A stretch of 64,000 bases of DNA from Fidelibacterota bacterium (lineage in GTDB: Bacteria > Fidelibacterota > Marinisomatia > SCGC-AAA003-L08 > JACNLC01): positions 1-64,000 of the forward strand of contig JABHXA010000010.1 in NCBI GenBank assembly GCA_018657495.1, in the 5' to 3' direction. The position numbers were made by a program, and so were the translations under genes. Within the stretch, counting starts at the first letter, position 1, and each line of letters opens with the position of its first letter. Below the pieces are notes generated by a model. The model made no database searches. It was not told the origin of the DNA and saw only the letters and a list, made by a program, of their open reading frames with translations. Shown here one piece after another: positions 52,166 through 60,968 of this stretch.

Positions 52166-55093
52166 TCAGGGAGTCAGGATAATAGTAACTATACCGACGA
52201 TATCAAGAACATCTATGCTGAGATCGCAGTTAATGTCTGCTTCAGTAATCTGATCATCGGTAAACTCAATATCGCCAAGAATATAAGAGACGATACCAAC
52301 TATATCCAGTACATCAAGACTTCCATCAAAATTTATATCTCCACCTCCACAGCCCTGTCCACCTTCAATGGTGCGTGATTGGACATATAAATTGATTAAA
52401 TCTTCTTTTCCAGAGCTTCTACTATCCAACCAGTAAACCAAATATTTATTATTATTGTGAGAATGCATATCAATCCTAGGAAATTCCTGTTTAAAAGGTG
52501 CGTCGCAGATTATAGTACCACCTTCTTCAAAAGCCAATTGCCCATCAAGTTTAATTTCCTGATAAAACAAATCCGTAGCCAAACTTAGTCTTGAGTCTTC
52601 CCAGACAGCCATAAACGTCCCATCCAGACTGGTATACACAAATGGATTTGTCTGACCACTGCCAGTAAATACAGCCATATTTATTTCATCATCTGTTATT
52701 AATGTTTGTGAATTGATGATTCGACAAAGGACATCAAAATCAGCACCATTTTCAAAATCCTGCCAACATACGAGGACATCTTCATTTTCAGGATTATAAG
52801 TCAGCACGGCGTTCTGTTGATCATGTGCTTTGACAGACACTTCGAACCCATTTTCTTCGCCGAGGATAGTTCCATCATATAAAAGGACCTGACCAAAAAT
52901 ATCGGCATTGCCGTTCCTGGCATCCTTCCAAACGGCAAAAATGCCATTTTCTATTGAAGCAACTTTAACATTTGTTTGCTCACCTTCCGCAGCCGAAAGT
53001 GTGGCGGCTTCATCCCAGCCATTACCATCAGCATCAAGATACTTTGTGAAAATATTTTGATCACCGCCATTATTTTGGATCCATGTCACAAAACATCCGC
53101 CACCAGGGACTGCTTTTATATCTGCAACGATATTATCACCCGGAAGCTCACCTACCAGTACACCACCCTCCTGCCATTGTGGATTACCAAGTTCATCAAA
53201 TTTTTGGGCAAGTACAATGTATGCAAATGATATATCAAATCTAACATCAGACCATGTTAAGTAAAAATAACCATCATCACCGGCGGTTAGTTTTGACCAT
53301 AGTTGATTTGAGACAAAATCCGGGACAAATACCGGTTGTCCATCTGAGTCACCAACTGTATTAAAATTATCCTCGATATCCAAAATTTGATAATACTGGA
53401 GGATATTGCCCCATTGATCAGTGCTAATAAAATTCATAAATAAATGATTATTAACCCGAGCGATTTGAGGATTTGTCTGAAAATCATTTGTTCCCAGGGG
53501 AATGGTGGGTATACTGCCTAATGTCTCAAATGTATCTTCATAATTTTCATCGACCAATACAGCATATATGGCTGGATTATTGGCACTAAAGCGGTTATCT
53601 TCCCAATAAACCAGGTTTTGATCATTGCCAAGATATACACTTTGTACATTTATAGAATTACCATCAATACCGAAATACAATAGTAGACCCTGATCTTCAA
53701 ACATTATTCCCACATCCGGCAATACCCTCTGAACATATATTCCAATGCTACCTGTTCTGAAATCTTGCCACAATACAAATGCTCCAGTAATTCCATCTGG
53801 TCGAACTATTGGAAGACTCTGGGTTTTATCCAGGGTACATATGGGCAATCCATCAGCTTCAAAGGATATTATTCCATCCCCATTTATATGCTGTGTAAAA
53901 ATATCGATCTCAGGGGCAGGGGAAAATCGTTCATCCTGCCAGACAATATAAACACCACCATAATTATCAGTAGTTAATCTGGGTGCGATTTGTTTACCTG
54001 TGACTGTACATACCTCCAGACCATTATTATCCCAATGAACCGTGCCATCCAAAGTAATTTTCTGAGTATAAATATCACCTTCAATATTGTTATTTCTGAA
54101 GTCTTCCCAAACCACAAAAGCATCACCATTTTCTGCCTTTATCCGTGGATTATTTTGAATCCCCGGATCATCACATAAAACAATCCCATCATCCTGCAGC
54201 AGTACATTGCCATCTTCATCAATGAATTGGAAATATATATCTTTTGATGCTTCGCCATTTCGTCGATCTTCCCAGGCAACAGCAGAAACGGTTGATGTTA
54301 TATCATTTACTTTTGCTTTAAACTGGTCACCCTCAGCAGAACAAATAACGACGCCATTCTCATCGGAGGCAGACCAGATGGTGTTACAACCTGAATCGAT
54401 TCTCTGACTATAAATATCAGTACCTTCGCCGCTTATCACCTGTTCAAAAACCATAGTTGCAAAACCGACCCCACCGGTTTCAATACTTACGCTGCTACGT
54501 GACCCTGGTCCTTCAAGTATTGGCACTCCTGTTTCAGGTGCAATAATATCTGCTTGCAGGGTTGTAAGATGAGTACCATAGGTATGACCATGCTGTGAAA
54601 CCGATTGATCATTCCAAATGATAAATGCGCCACCATTACCATCGGAGCAGGCGTTCAAAGCATCTTGCTTACCAGCTACAATAGTCAATGGAACTCCAGT
54701 TGCATCCCACATTATATCACCATCAGCGTTCACATACTGGCCAAAAATATCGCCGTCATCTGCTTCATAGCGATAATCAACCCAAACCACATAGGCACCA
54801 CCGGCACCATCTGAAATAACTATAGGGTCTTCCTGTCGACCTGGAGCGGCTACCACCGTTGCTCCATTCTCACCCCAGAGTTTTTCTCCATCCACATCAA
54901 TTTTCTGAATGAATACATCCCTGCCACCATCTCGTGTATCAGACCAGACAAAAATCAACTCGCCATCTACAGAATCTGCACCTCTTTGCCATTCAATATG
55001 GACACCTTGTCTCAATGGAAGTCCATTATCGCGCCAGTCAAATTGAGCAATAGCCAATGTGAATAGTAAAATAGTGATTAAAATCTTTTTCAT
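52166..55093 (-). CDS. Secreted beta-repeat protein with C-terminal dockerin-like domain
   Basis: 975 residues, signal peptide (1-16). The body consists of about 16-18 repeats of 45-50 residues with the pattern D-x-F-x-Q-x-(I/V)-x-x-x-G-x-x-W followed by GGxFVxWxDxR (for example GGAYVVWVDYRYEADDGDIFGQ), which should fold into one or more beta-propellers or a beta-solenoid. The end GGDINFDGSLDVLDIVGIVSYI...ADINCDLSIDVLDIVGIVTII is a dockerin pair like those of its neighbours. No catalytic motif is seen. Probably a surface or cell-bound binding protein. Confidence 0.75.
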   Translation of the reverse strand: MKKILITILLFTLAIAQFDWRDNGLPLRQGVHIEWQRGADSVDGELIFVWSDTRDGGRDVFIQKIDVDGEKLWGENGATVVAAPGRQEDPIVISDGAGGAYVVWVDYRYEADDGDIFGQYVNADGDIMWDATGVPLTIVAGKQDALNACSDGNGGAFIIWNDQSVSQHGHTYGTHLTTLQADIIAPETGVPILEGPGSRSSVSIETGGVGFATMVFEQVISGEGTDIYSQRIDSGCNTIWSASDENGVVICSAEGDQFKAKVNDITSTVSAVAWEDRRNGEASKDIYFQFIDEDGNVLLQDDGIVLCDDPGIQNNPRIKAENGDAFVVWEDFRNNNIEGDIYTQKITLDGTVHWDNNGLEVCTVTGKQIAPRLTTDNYGGVYIVWQDERFSPAPEIDIFTQHINGDGIISFEADGLPICTLDKTQSLPIVRPDGITGAFVLWQDFRTGSIGIYVQRVLPDVGIMFEDQGLLLYFGIDGNSINVQSVYLGNDQNLVYWEDNRFSANNPAIYAVLVDENYEDTFETLGSIPTIPLGTNDFQTNPQIARVNNHLFMNFISTDQWGNILQYYQILDIEDNFNTVGDSDGQPVFVPDFVSNQLWSKLTAGDDGYFYLTWSDVRFDISFAYIVLAQKFDELGNPQWQEGGVLVGELPGDNIVADIKAVPGGGCFVTWIQNNGGDQNIFTKYLDADGNGWDEAATLSAAEGEQTNVKVASIENGIFAVWKDARNGNADIFGQVLLYDGTILGEENGFEVSVKAHDQQNAVLTYNPENEDVLVCWQDFENGADFDVLCRIINSQTLITDDEINMAVFTGSGQTNPFVYTSLDGTFMAVWEDSRLSLATDLFYQEIKLDGQLAFEEGGTIICDAPFKQEFPRIDMHSHNNNKYLVYWLDSRSSGKEDLINLYVQSRTIEGGQGCGGGDINFDGSLDVLDIVGIVSYILGDIEFTDDQITEADINCDLSIDVLDIVGIVTIILTP

Positions 55094-55118
55094 TATTTCC
55101 TCAAATTAAAATTTAAAA

Positions 55119-56222
55119 TTAATAATCAAGCGAGTAGTATTGCACACCTGCTCTTGTTGCTGCCAGAAATGAGTTCTCACTCATAAGTTTTACCTGGTAG
55201 GCATATTCTGTTTCAACCCTGCCAATCTCATTTGCATATAGATTATCTGTTGATTGCAGGATATCGTATAACAATATCCCATCGCTCCCACATGCCAGGG
55301 CTAAAACATTATTTATTTTATCAATTCCCTGAACTGTATAACCTTCTGCAATCTCTAAAGTAGTTATAATTTCACCATCTGAATCAAGTAACGCCATGTA
55401 ACATCCTTTATCATCATTCAGACCAGCATAAATGATCCCATCATTGGCAAAAATTTCAGAAACCTCACCCTGGATGCCATCAAATTCGCTAAACAGGGAC
55501 AGCGACTCGTTTGTCTCCTGTTTGAAAACCTGCACACCAAGCTGGGAGTTTGCAACATAAACCAAACTATCGGCATAATATATATCATCAGTATTGGAGC
55601 TTAAGCCATCATAACGGCTAATTCCAGCACCCCAAAATACAATAGTGCTGTCAAAGTTGTTTTGGACATCCAAATTACGAATTGATATAAAACTACTGTT
55701 TGTCAGTGCTTCTTCCATTAAAACATACATGATAATATGATCGGGTTGTGAATCGTCAATGGTAAATGCTCGAACTTTCTCGCGATTACTGGCTCCATCT
55801 GCCGGAACCTGGTAATCCCACGGCAATACATAATTTACATTGTGATAATAAATGGCGTCATTATAGTCCATGGAAAAGAATAGCGGTGTATCATGTTGAT
55901 TCAATTTGTTTGATAAAACTACATCACGAATTTTATCTATTTCACCATCGCTATTGATATCATTACTACCATAAAGATCCTCGTACTCAAAATGATTTCC
56001 GGTTATCTCATAACTGAAAACTTTGTAACCATTTTCATCGGCAGCCGCTATGATATACTCCTCGGTAAATATTACATCTTTGCAGTATCCACCAGTTGGC
56101 AAGGTCGTCATTTGTCTGGTTTTTACACCTGAAGGTTCTGATGGTGACATACATGAAATGATAAAAGCCAATCCGCTAATGATAACGGCCTGAAAAAAGT
56201 GTTTAGTTCGAATTAATTTCAT
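55119..56222 (-). CDS. Propeller-type lipoprotein
   Basis: 367 residues. MKLIRTKHFFQAVIISGLAFIISC is a lipoprotein signal with Cys24. The mature part has repeated strands of LVIVD-type (IYAGLNDDKGCYMALLD, LALACGSDGILLYDIL, FLAATRAGVQYYSLDY), consistent with a beta-propeller of short blades. It sits between the barrel gene and the dockerin protein. Function unknown; it could be the periplasmic or surface partner of the barrel at 56243. Confidence 0.75.
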   Translation of the reverse strand: MKLIRTKHFFQAVIISGLAFIISCMSPSEPSGVKTRQMTTLPTGGYCKDVIFTEEYIIAAADENGYKVFSYEITGNHFEYEDLYGSNDINSDGEIDKIRDVVLSNKLNQHDTPLFFSMDYNDAIYYHNVNYVLPWDYQVPADGASNREKVRAFTIDDSQPDHIIMYVLMEEALTNSSFISIRNLDVQNNFDSTIVFWGAGISRYDGLSSNTDDIYYADSLVYVANSQLGVQVFKQETNESLSLFSEFDGIQGEVSEIFANDGIIYAGLNDDKGCYMALLDSDGEIITTLEIAEGYTVQGIDKINNVLALACGSDGILLYDILQSTDNLYANEIGRVETEYAYQVKLMSENSFLAATRAGVQYYSLDY

Positions 56223-56242
56223 ATTTATGTTTTATTAAATGT

Positions 56243-57307
56243 TTAATAGTAGAAATCCAAAGCGAAATCATAATTGACTTTCAACCATATTTCAAATTTG
56301 GAGAATGACTTTTCCGACTCTACCCAATTGTACTCTGACTCCGTTGTTCTATGTCGATAATTGAGTTTGAATTGTAACGATAAATCCTCAAGGAAATCTT
56401 TATTTAGTAGAAGAGATGCTTTATAATCTATATGTTCTCTACCGGTATGCAGAGGGTCATCTGAAATTTCACTCTTATACTTCCGATGATCAGCAGTGAG
56501 TGACAAAGATGCACTTTTAAAGAAATGGTCTGGATAGTGAATCAGCTGTGCACCAACAATACTCATATCATATGATCTGTCAACCGTTGTTGATAAGAGT
56601 CCATCATCGTAAGAAGTATTATCTCCTTTGCCAAAGGCATACCAGGCAGATAGTTTGAAGTCAGGAAGCAGTTGTGTATAACCACGGAATTCGAGAGTAC
56701 TCACCTCAGTATCAAACTCAGTAAAATACTGATTAAAATACTGGCGGTTAAGCCGTGGTTTTATTCTGAACCATGATTTTTTGTATACTTTAAATGAGTA
56801 TGTGAGATAGATGATTTCATTTGAGAAATTTGAAGTAAGGATATCCCTGCTGATGCTGTCTTTATCGCGGTAATATCGTAATAGAACTTGAGGCGCATTC
56901 ACATATCCAAAGCGCAACCATTGATAGGGACCAAGATGCTGTTCAACAAGGAATGAGAATACTGAATAAGACTTTTCATTCGATTGTCCAAATTTTACTT
57001 TTGAGATTTTGAAGGTGAATTTGGTCTCATTTTCATTAAAAAATACGGGATTGTAATTCAATCGAAATTCAGGACGGATAACTGCACTATCGTATGTGTC
57101 TGTATCGCCAAGAATGAATGGATTGTAATCGGCATCATTTTTTTCGGCAGAGGATAATCTTAGAAAATTACTGTCATACCCAAACGACATGGAAGTACGT
57201 ATATACAGAGGCACATTCAGTCCATTTTTCCAATTATTGGATTGGGCCTCAATCTGCTGCGGTAAAAACAGATATATAATTACTGGCAATGACCAAATGA
57301 ATTTCAT
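56243..57307 (-). CDS. Outer-membrane beta-barrel protein (poly-gamma-glutamate locus)
   Basis: 354 residues, signal peptide (1-21). Strands alternate aromatic and polar residues, for example YIRTSMSFGYDSNFLRL, FRLNYNPVFFNENETKFTFKISKV, LRFGYVNAPQVLLRYYRD and KFEIWLKVNYDFALDFYY; the end is aromatic (Tyr-Tyr). The gene is directly downstream of pgsB-pgsC-pgsW and the 57323 gene, so it may be the outer-membrane exit for the polymer, a step that Gram-positive Pgs systems do not need. That role is inference. Confidence 0.72.
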   Translation of the reverse strand: MKFIWSLPVIIYLFLPQQIEAQSNNWKNGLNVPLYIRTSMSFGYDSNFLRLSSAEKNDADYNPFILGDTDTYDSAVIRPEFRLNYNPVFFNENETKFTFKISKVKFGQSNEKSYSVFSFLVEQHLGPYQWLRFGYVNAPQVLLRYYRDKDSISRDILTSNFSNEIIYLTYSFKVYKKSWFRIKPRLNRQYFNQYFTEFDTEVSTLEFRGYTQLLPDFKLSAWYAFGKGDNTSYDDGLLSTTVDRSYDMSIVGAQLIHYPDHFFKSASLSLTADHRKYKSEISDDPLHTGREHIDYKASLLLNKDFLEDLSLQFKLNYRHRTTESEYNWVESEKSFSKFEIWLKVNYDFALDFYY

Positions 57308-57322
57308 TTAAGAAATCGAACC

Positions 57323-58198
57323 CTATTCACTATCTGTTGCTAATGCCCGGATAAAAACTCTTTTGCCCTTATCCATCATTTCAAGTTTTAGTCTATGAGG
57401 ACCATTATCCAGTTCTACAACTGAAGATCGCCATTTTCCCGGCACAATAGTTTTATCCTCTTTAACGGCACTGAGATCAGAGCGCTCTGAACTGAAATAA
57501 TAGGTTCCAAGTACTTCATCACCTTTCCACAAACGAATACGATACGGTTCTTCTCCAGTCATCCAGTCAGCAAAAATGAGCCTGTTTATAAATTCTACAT
57601 GTGTGGGTCCATTAAAATTATAGACTAGTGGGTTTTCACTATTTAACTCATGATAACAAATTATTTTCTTCCCGACAATCACATGAAAGGGAATATCATC
57701 ACCTTCAGGATCAACAAAGGTCGATTTTACATCTGGTTTTTGAATCTTTTTTGTGATCATCCTAAGAAGTACCGGCGCTGAATTAACCTGCAGGGGTTCA
57801 ATCTTCACTACATGGGCACCTTTTGGAACTTTTAGTAAATATTTCCCGGATTGAGTATATCCATGGCCGGGATGCTGTGATGATCTTACACCTTTACTTT
57901 TTTCTTCTTCATGCCGTACTGTCACCGGAGTCTGGTCATCAATAAATATTCTATAACCAAACTTCCATAATTTTTCATCCTTCTCAGGGACAGCTCTCCG
58001 ACAGACAATTTGTAAATTTTTTGGTCCATTAATTTCATAAGTAAGCGATTCTTTGTGAAGTTGAAAATAACTTCGCCGTTTTTCACTTATGGTAAGGATT
58101 TCTTTTTTATCTACCTGTACCGGTTGGATTGAACCTGCCAAACCAAAAGCGATGAAAGTGAGGATTATTATTATCTTACAGTATTGATTCTGGTTCAT
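57323..58198 (-). CDS. Exported protein of unknown function in the pgs operon
   Basis: 291 residues from the ATG at 58198, where a signal peptide begins (MNQNQYCKIIIILTFIAFGLAG); the longer open frame is not used. The 23-base overlap with the pgsW stop indicates one operon. The mature part has two copies of a beta motif: RSYFQLHKESLTYEINGPKNLQIVCRRAV and ICYHELNSENPLVYNFNGPTHVEFINRLIF, each followed by a segment like FGYRIFIDD / YRIRLWKGDEV and a ligand-like HVVKIEPLQ / HRLKLEMMD. It looks like a tandem duplicated carbohydrate- or polymer-binding beta domain. No family recognised. Confidence 0.65.
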   Translation of the reverse strand: MNQNQYCKIIIILTFIAFGLAGSIQPVQVDKKEILTISEKRRSYFQLHKESLTYEINGPKNLQIVCRRAVPEKDEKLWKFGYRIFIDDQTPVTVRHEEEKSKGVRSSQHPGHGYTQSGKYLLKVPKGAHVVKIEPLQVNSAPVLLRMITKKIQKPDVKSTFVDPEGDDIPFHVIVGKKIICYHELNSENPLVYNFNGPTHVEFINRLIFADWMTGEEPYRIRLWKGDEVLGTYYFSSERSDLSAVKEDKTIVPGKWRSSVVELDNGPHRLKLEMMDKGKRVFIRALATDSE

Positions 58199-59297
58199 AA
58201 TTTGCCATTCTCTCTTTGATCTGTTTATGACTGTAAATACCCACTGCAGTGACTGACGCAATGGCCAGGATAAGACATAGCAGGGTAATCCAGAAATTAT
58301 ATTTTAATTGTGAAAAAATAATCCCTTCACCAATGACAGGGGTAGGAATCGGCGCCCAGGGTAGGGCGTATGTATCAGCTAAGTCGTGAATATCAAGAAT
58401 TTGGATGATAGGTATATTATTTCGCGAAAAATCTCTGACGATAGATCTTCCGCTTAACTCCAGAAGGTCACCGGGAAATGAAACTGCTGACGGAATCAGC
58501 CGTGAATTGATTGACGGGCCGATGCTGGCAGCACCACCACCAATATTGATTAATGCAGAATAATTATTTAACGGCAAATCTTCAGAATAAATATCCAGTC
58601 TACGATCTATACTTAAAACCAGGCTGTCTTCCTGGATAAGAGTGACATTATTGCGGTAAATTGATTCCCAGAGCAATTCCCGACCAAAAATACTCACACC
58701 CTTTCCATTATCCCCTTTGCCACCAATCGAAGCAGCTTCAGATTTGAAATCAAAAACCTCTCGTTCATTGAGGATGGTTTCCATATCAAGCCAGGTATAA
58801 TATGGGTCATTGGCACCCCATTGAGATGCTCCAACGGAAGTGATTATATGGAGATCTAAGTTTAGGGCCTTTCCAGCGGCAAATGTGGCAATATTTGCGC
58901 CTGGCATCGAACCAGTTAGCGATACGGCAACAGCATCACCATATTCTACCCCGGCCTCAATCATCATATCAATAATCAACGCCGCAAAGTTTGGATTCAA
59001 TGTCGTTAGCTTGGCATCCAGATCACCTTCATCGGTAGTTGTTGGTCCGTATTGCGATCCAATTAATGTCGTTTCGTTGGGATCGTTTTCTGAATCGACA
59101 AATACACCTGAATCACCAAGACGGTAATCTTTCAGTGCTATCATGGCATCCTGCATATATCCTGCAGCTTCGATTTTTATCTCATATCCTCTGGATTTTT
59201 CATTTACCTGCGAGTTGATCGCAACATAAAAAACAATTAGATTAAATAATGCAAGACCGGCCAATACCCTGGTCTTTTGGATAACCGGTCTAAACAT
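58176..59297 (-). CDS. pgsW: Poly-gamma-glutamate system protein PgsW
   Basis: 373 residues from the ATG at 59297 with GGAGGT upstream; it overlaps the pgsC stop by 8 bases. An N-terminal helix (about 11-28), a large extracytoplasmic domain (EAAGYMQDAMIALKDYR, AVAVSLTGSMPGANIATFAAGKAL, ITSVGASQWGANDPYYTWLDME, INIGGGAASIG), and a C-terminal helix (about 335-358). This is the architecture of the PgsW component found with pgsBC in Gram-negative and some other bacteria in place of PgsA. Exact role in polymerisation or export unknown. Confidence 0.88.
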   Translation of the reverse strand: MFRPVIQKTRVLAGLALFNLIVFYVAINSQVNEKSRGYEIKIEAAGYMQDAMIALKDYRLGDSGVFVDSENDPNETTLIGSQYGPTTTDEGDLDAKLTTLNPNFAALIIDMMIEAGVEYGDAVAVSLTGSMPGANIATFAAGKALNLDLHIITSVGASQWGANDPYYTWLDMETILNEREVFDFKSEAASIGGKGDNGKGVSIFGRELLWESIYRNNVTLIQEDSLVLSIDRRLDIYSEDLPLNNYSALINIGGGAASIGPSINSRLIPSAVSFPGDLLELSGRSIVRDFSRNNIPIIQILDIHDLADTYALPWAPIPTPVIGEGIIFSQLKYNFWITLLCLILAIASVTAVGIYSHKQIKERMANYEPESIL

Positions 59298-59736
59298 TGG
59301 CGGGTACCTCCATCCCAAATAACATCAGAGATAGCTGGACGATTACGGCAATAACAATTATAACGCTTATGGTTCTGACAACGCCCTGTCGATCCATCCA
59401 GCTGGCAATTAAGCCGGGGATGATATTACCGATGCCAGCCATGTTTATTGATTGATCGGGGAAGAAAAAATAAATTTTTGATAGATATCCTAAAAGGAAT
59501 CCAAGTAAAAGAGATAATACCAATCTTCGCTTTCCATAAATGAGCATAAATTTGGAAATGTAACGAATGATAAGAAAAACTATAATTGCGATAATGAATG
59601 TGCCAATTATTCGCATGGGTTCGTGAAGGAATAGAGCGATATACCCTGGTACAATCACCCCTCCCGCGGTTACACCCAATGTCTCAGTAAGTATTAAACT
59701 GATGACAATTCCCAGTCCAACTGCAATTTCAACCAT
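59290..59736 (-). CDS. pgsC: Poly-gamma-glutamate biosynthesis protein PgsC/CapC
   Basis: 148 residues, almost wholly membrane-embedded, about four to five helices. GIVISLILTETLGVTAGGVIVPGYIAL is the family opening; GFLLGYLSKIYFFFP and ASWMDRQGVVRTISVIIV are also conserved. It forms the membrane complex with PgsB that polymerises glutamate through gamma links and passes the chain out. Overlaps pgsB by 8 bases at its start. Confidence 0.92.
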   Translation of the reverse strand: MVEIAVGLGIVISLILTETLGVTAGGVIVPGYIALFLHEPMRIIGTFIIAIIVFLIIRYISKFMLIYGKRRLVLSLLLGFLLGYLSKIYFFFPDQSINMAGIGNIIPGLIASWMDRQGVVRTISVIIVIAVIVQLSLMLFGMEVPANV

Positions 59737-60952
59737 TAACTCGATATCCTTTTAATTGCGCCACAAACTCGTCTCCCCAACCAACTATATTACCGATTCC
59801 AAAAATAAAATTATCATGGATGGTTTTTAAATGTTCAATCACTTCTTCAGGAGATGCTGACAATGGAAAGGTGAAAAGCATTGTTTTAGGATATTTTTTC
59901 TTCAATATACTCAATTCAGGCGGTAAATTGTCACCGCGAACAATGAAGGCATGAGGATGAATATGCTCATAAACCAATTTCATCAGCTGTTTTGTCCGAT
60001 GTCTTCTATCATGTCTTGAATTTAAAAATACAGTAATACTTTCGCTGTCAATTCTTTCTTGAATCAGTCTCCAAATTTTCAGAGTGGATAATGGATCATT
60101 GGCTGCAAAAGCACTGAGGAATTGGGAAATACTATCTCCAAATTTCAAATTCCAAAGCACCAAGGCACCAGGATCCGGTTTGGCATGTACCATGCCGTCA
60201 AGAGCGGTTTTACGATCCACGCCCATTTCTTCACATACCTTTACTGCCAAAGCGATATTGTCATCATGCTCCAGGAACGGGATTTTTTTTAAAGTTTCGT
60301 AAACATCCTTTTCAGGTGTAGCTACTTTTATTATTGTTCCTAATTTTTTAGCCCGTGCCCTGATGGGTTCCAAATTATGGGTTTCAGAGGTAATCATTAA
60401 TCCATTTTTCGGCACCGTATTCGCCAACGAATGGGCAATGTCATCCATCAATGGACCCATCTCTTCAATATGATCAGGACGGACATTGGTTAAGACACCG
60501 ATTGTGGATTGAACCATTCTATGCTCGGCAACCCATTGATATTGCGGCATCACCGCCATGCATTCGATCACCACTGCATCAGGTTTTTTTTGGGCAAACG
60601 CTCTCAATAACTTGACCTGTTCTCCAATGGAGGCAGATCTTAAACGATGAATGACCCTATCATTGCCATCCATTTCTATCACACGGGGTGCTGATCCCGT
60701 TGTTTTCGCCAGAGTCCTGATGCCGCCGGCACGGAGTCCTGCAGCAATTAATCTTGTGACACTAGATTTCCCCCGTGATCCATTGACGTGAATCCGTGCT
60801 GGAATATTTATCAAAACCTGATAGTGTTGATAATATTCGTAAAAACCATATACTAGTAGAATTCCCAATAAGGAAGATAAAAATATAACGATCAAGTTTT
60901 CACGACCTACTTGGAACAGCCCTGCCTTTGAAATTAGGCGAGGACCGTTCAA
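59729..60952 (-). CDS. pgsB: Poly-gamma-glutamate synthase PgsB/CapB
   Basis: 407 residues from a TTG at 60952; a second TTG at 60895, nearer to the first membrane helix and with an AGGT site, is also plausible and would give 388 residues. One N-terminal helix, then the Mur-ligase-like core: HVNGSRGKSSVTRLIAAGL (about 59-77, ATP loop), ECMAVMPQYQW, GVLTNVRPDHIEEMGP and FLNSRHDRRHRTKQL. It activates and adds glutamate to the growing chain with ATP. It opens the pgs operon; the C25-like gene lies just upstream. Confidence 0.92.
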   Translation of the reverse strand: MNGPRLISKAGLFQVGRENLIVIFLSSLLGILLVYGFYEYYQHYQVLINIPARIHVNGSRGKSSVTRLIAAGLRAGGIRTLAKTTGSAPRVIEMDGNDRVIHRLRSASIGEQVKLLRAFAQKKPDAVVIECMAVMPQYQWVAEHRMVQSTIGVLTNVRPDHIEEMGPLMDDIAHSLANTVPKNGLMITSETHNLEPIRARAKKLGTIIKVATPEKDVYETLKKIPFLEHDDNIALAVKVCEEMGVDRKTALDGMVHAKPDPGALVLWNLKFGDSISQFLSAFAANDPLSTLKIWRLIQERIDSESITVFLNSRHDRRHRTKQLMKLVYEHIHPHAFIVRGDNLPPELSILKKKYPKTMLFTFPLSASPEEVIEHLKTIHDNFIFGIGNIVGWGDEFVAQLKGYRVNG

Positions 60953-60968
60953 TAATTAATTTCTAAAA

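Noticed and set aside
49884-55093. Cellulosome (dockerin) interpretation
   Set aside because: No cohesin, carbohydrate-binding or glycoside hydrolase domain is seen in the window; calcium-binding dockerin-like ends alone are not evidence.
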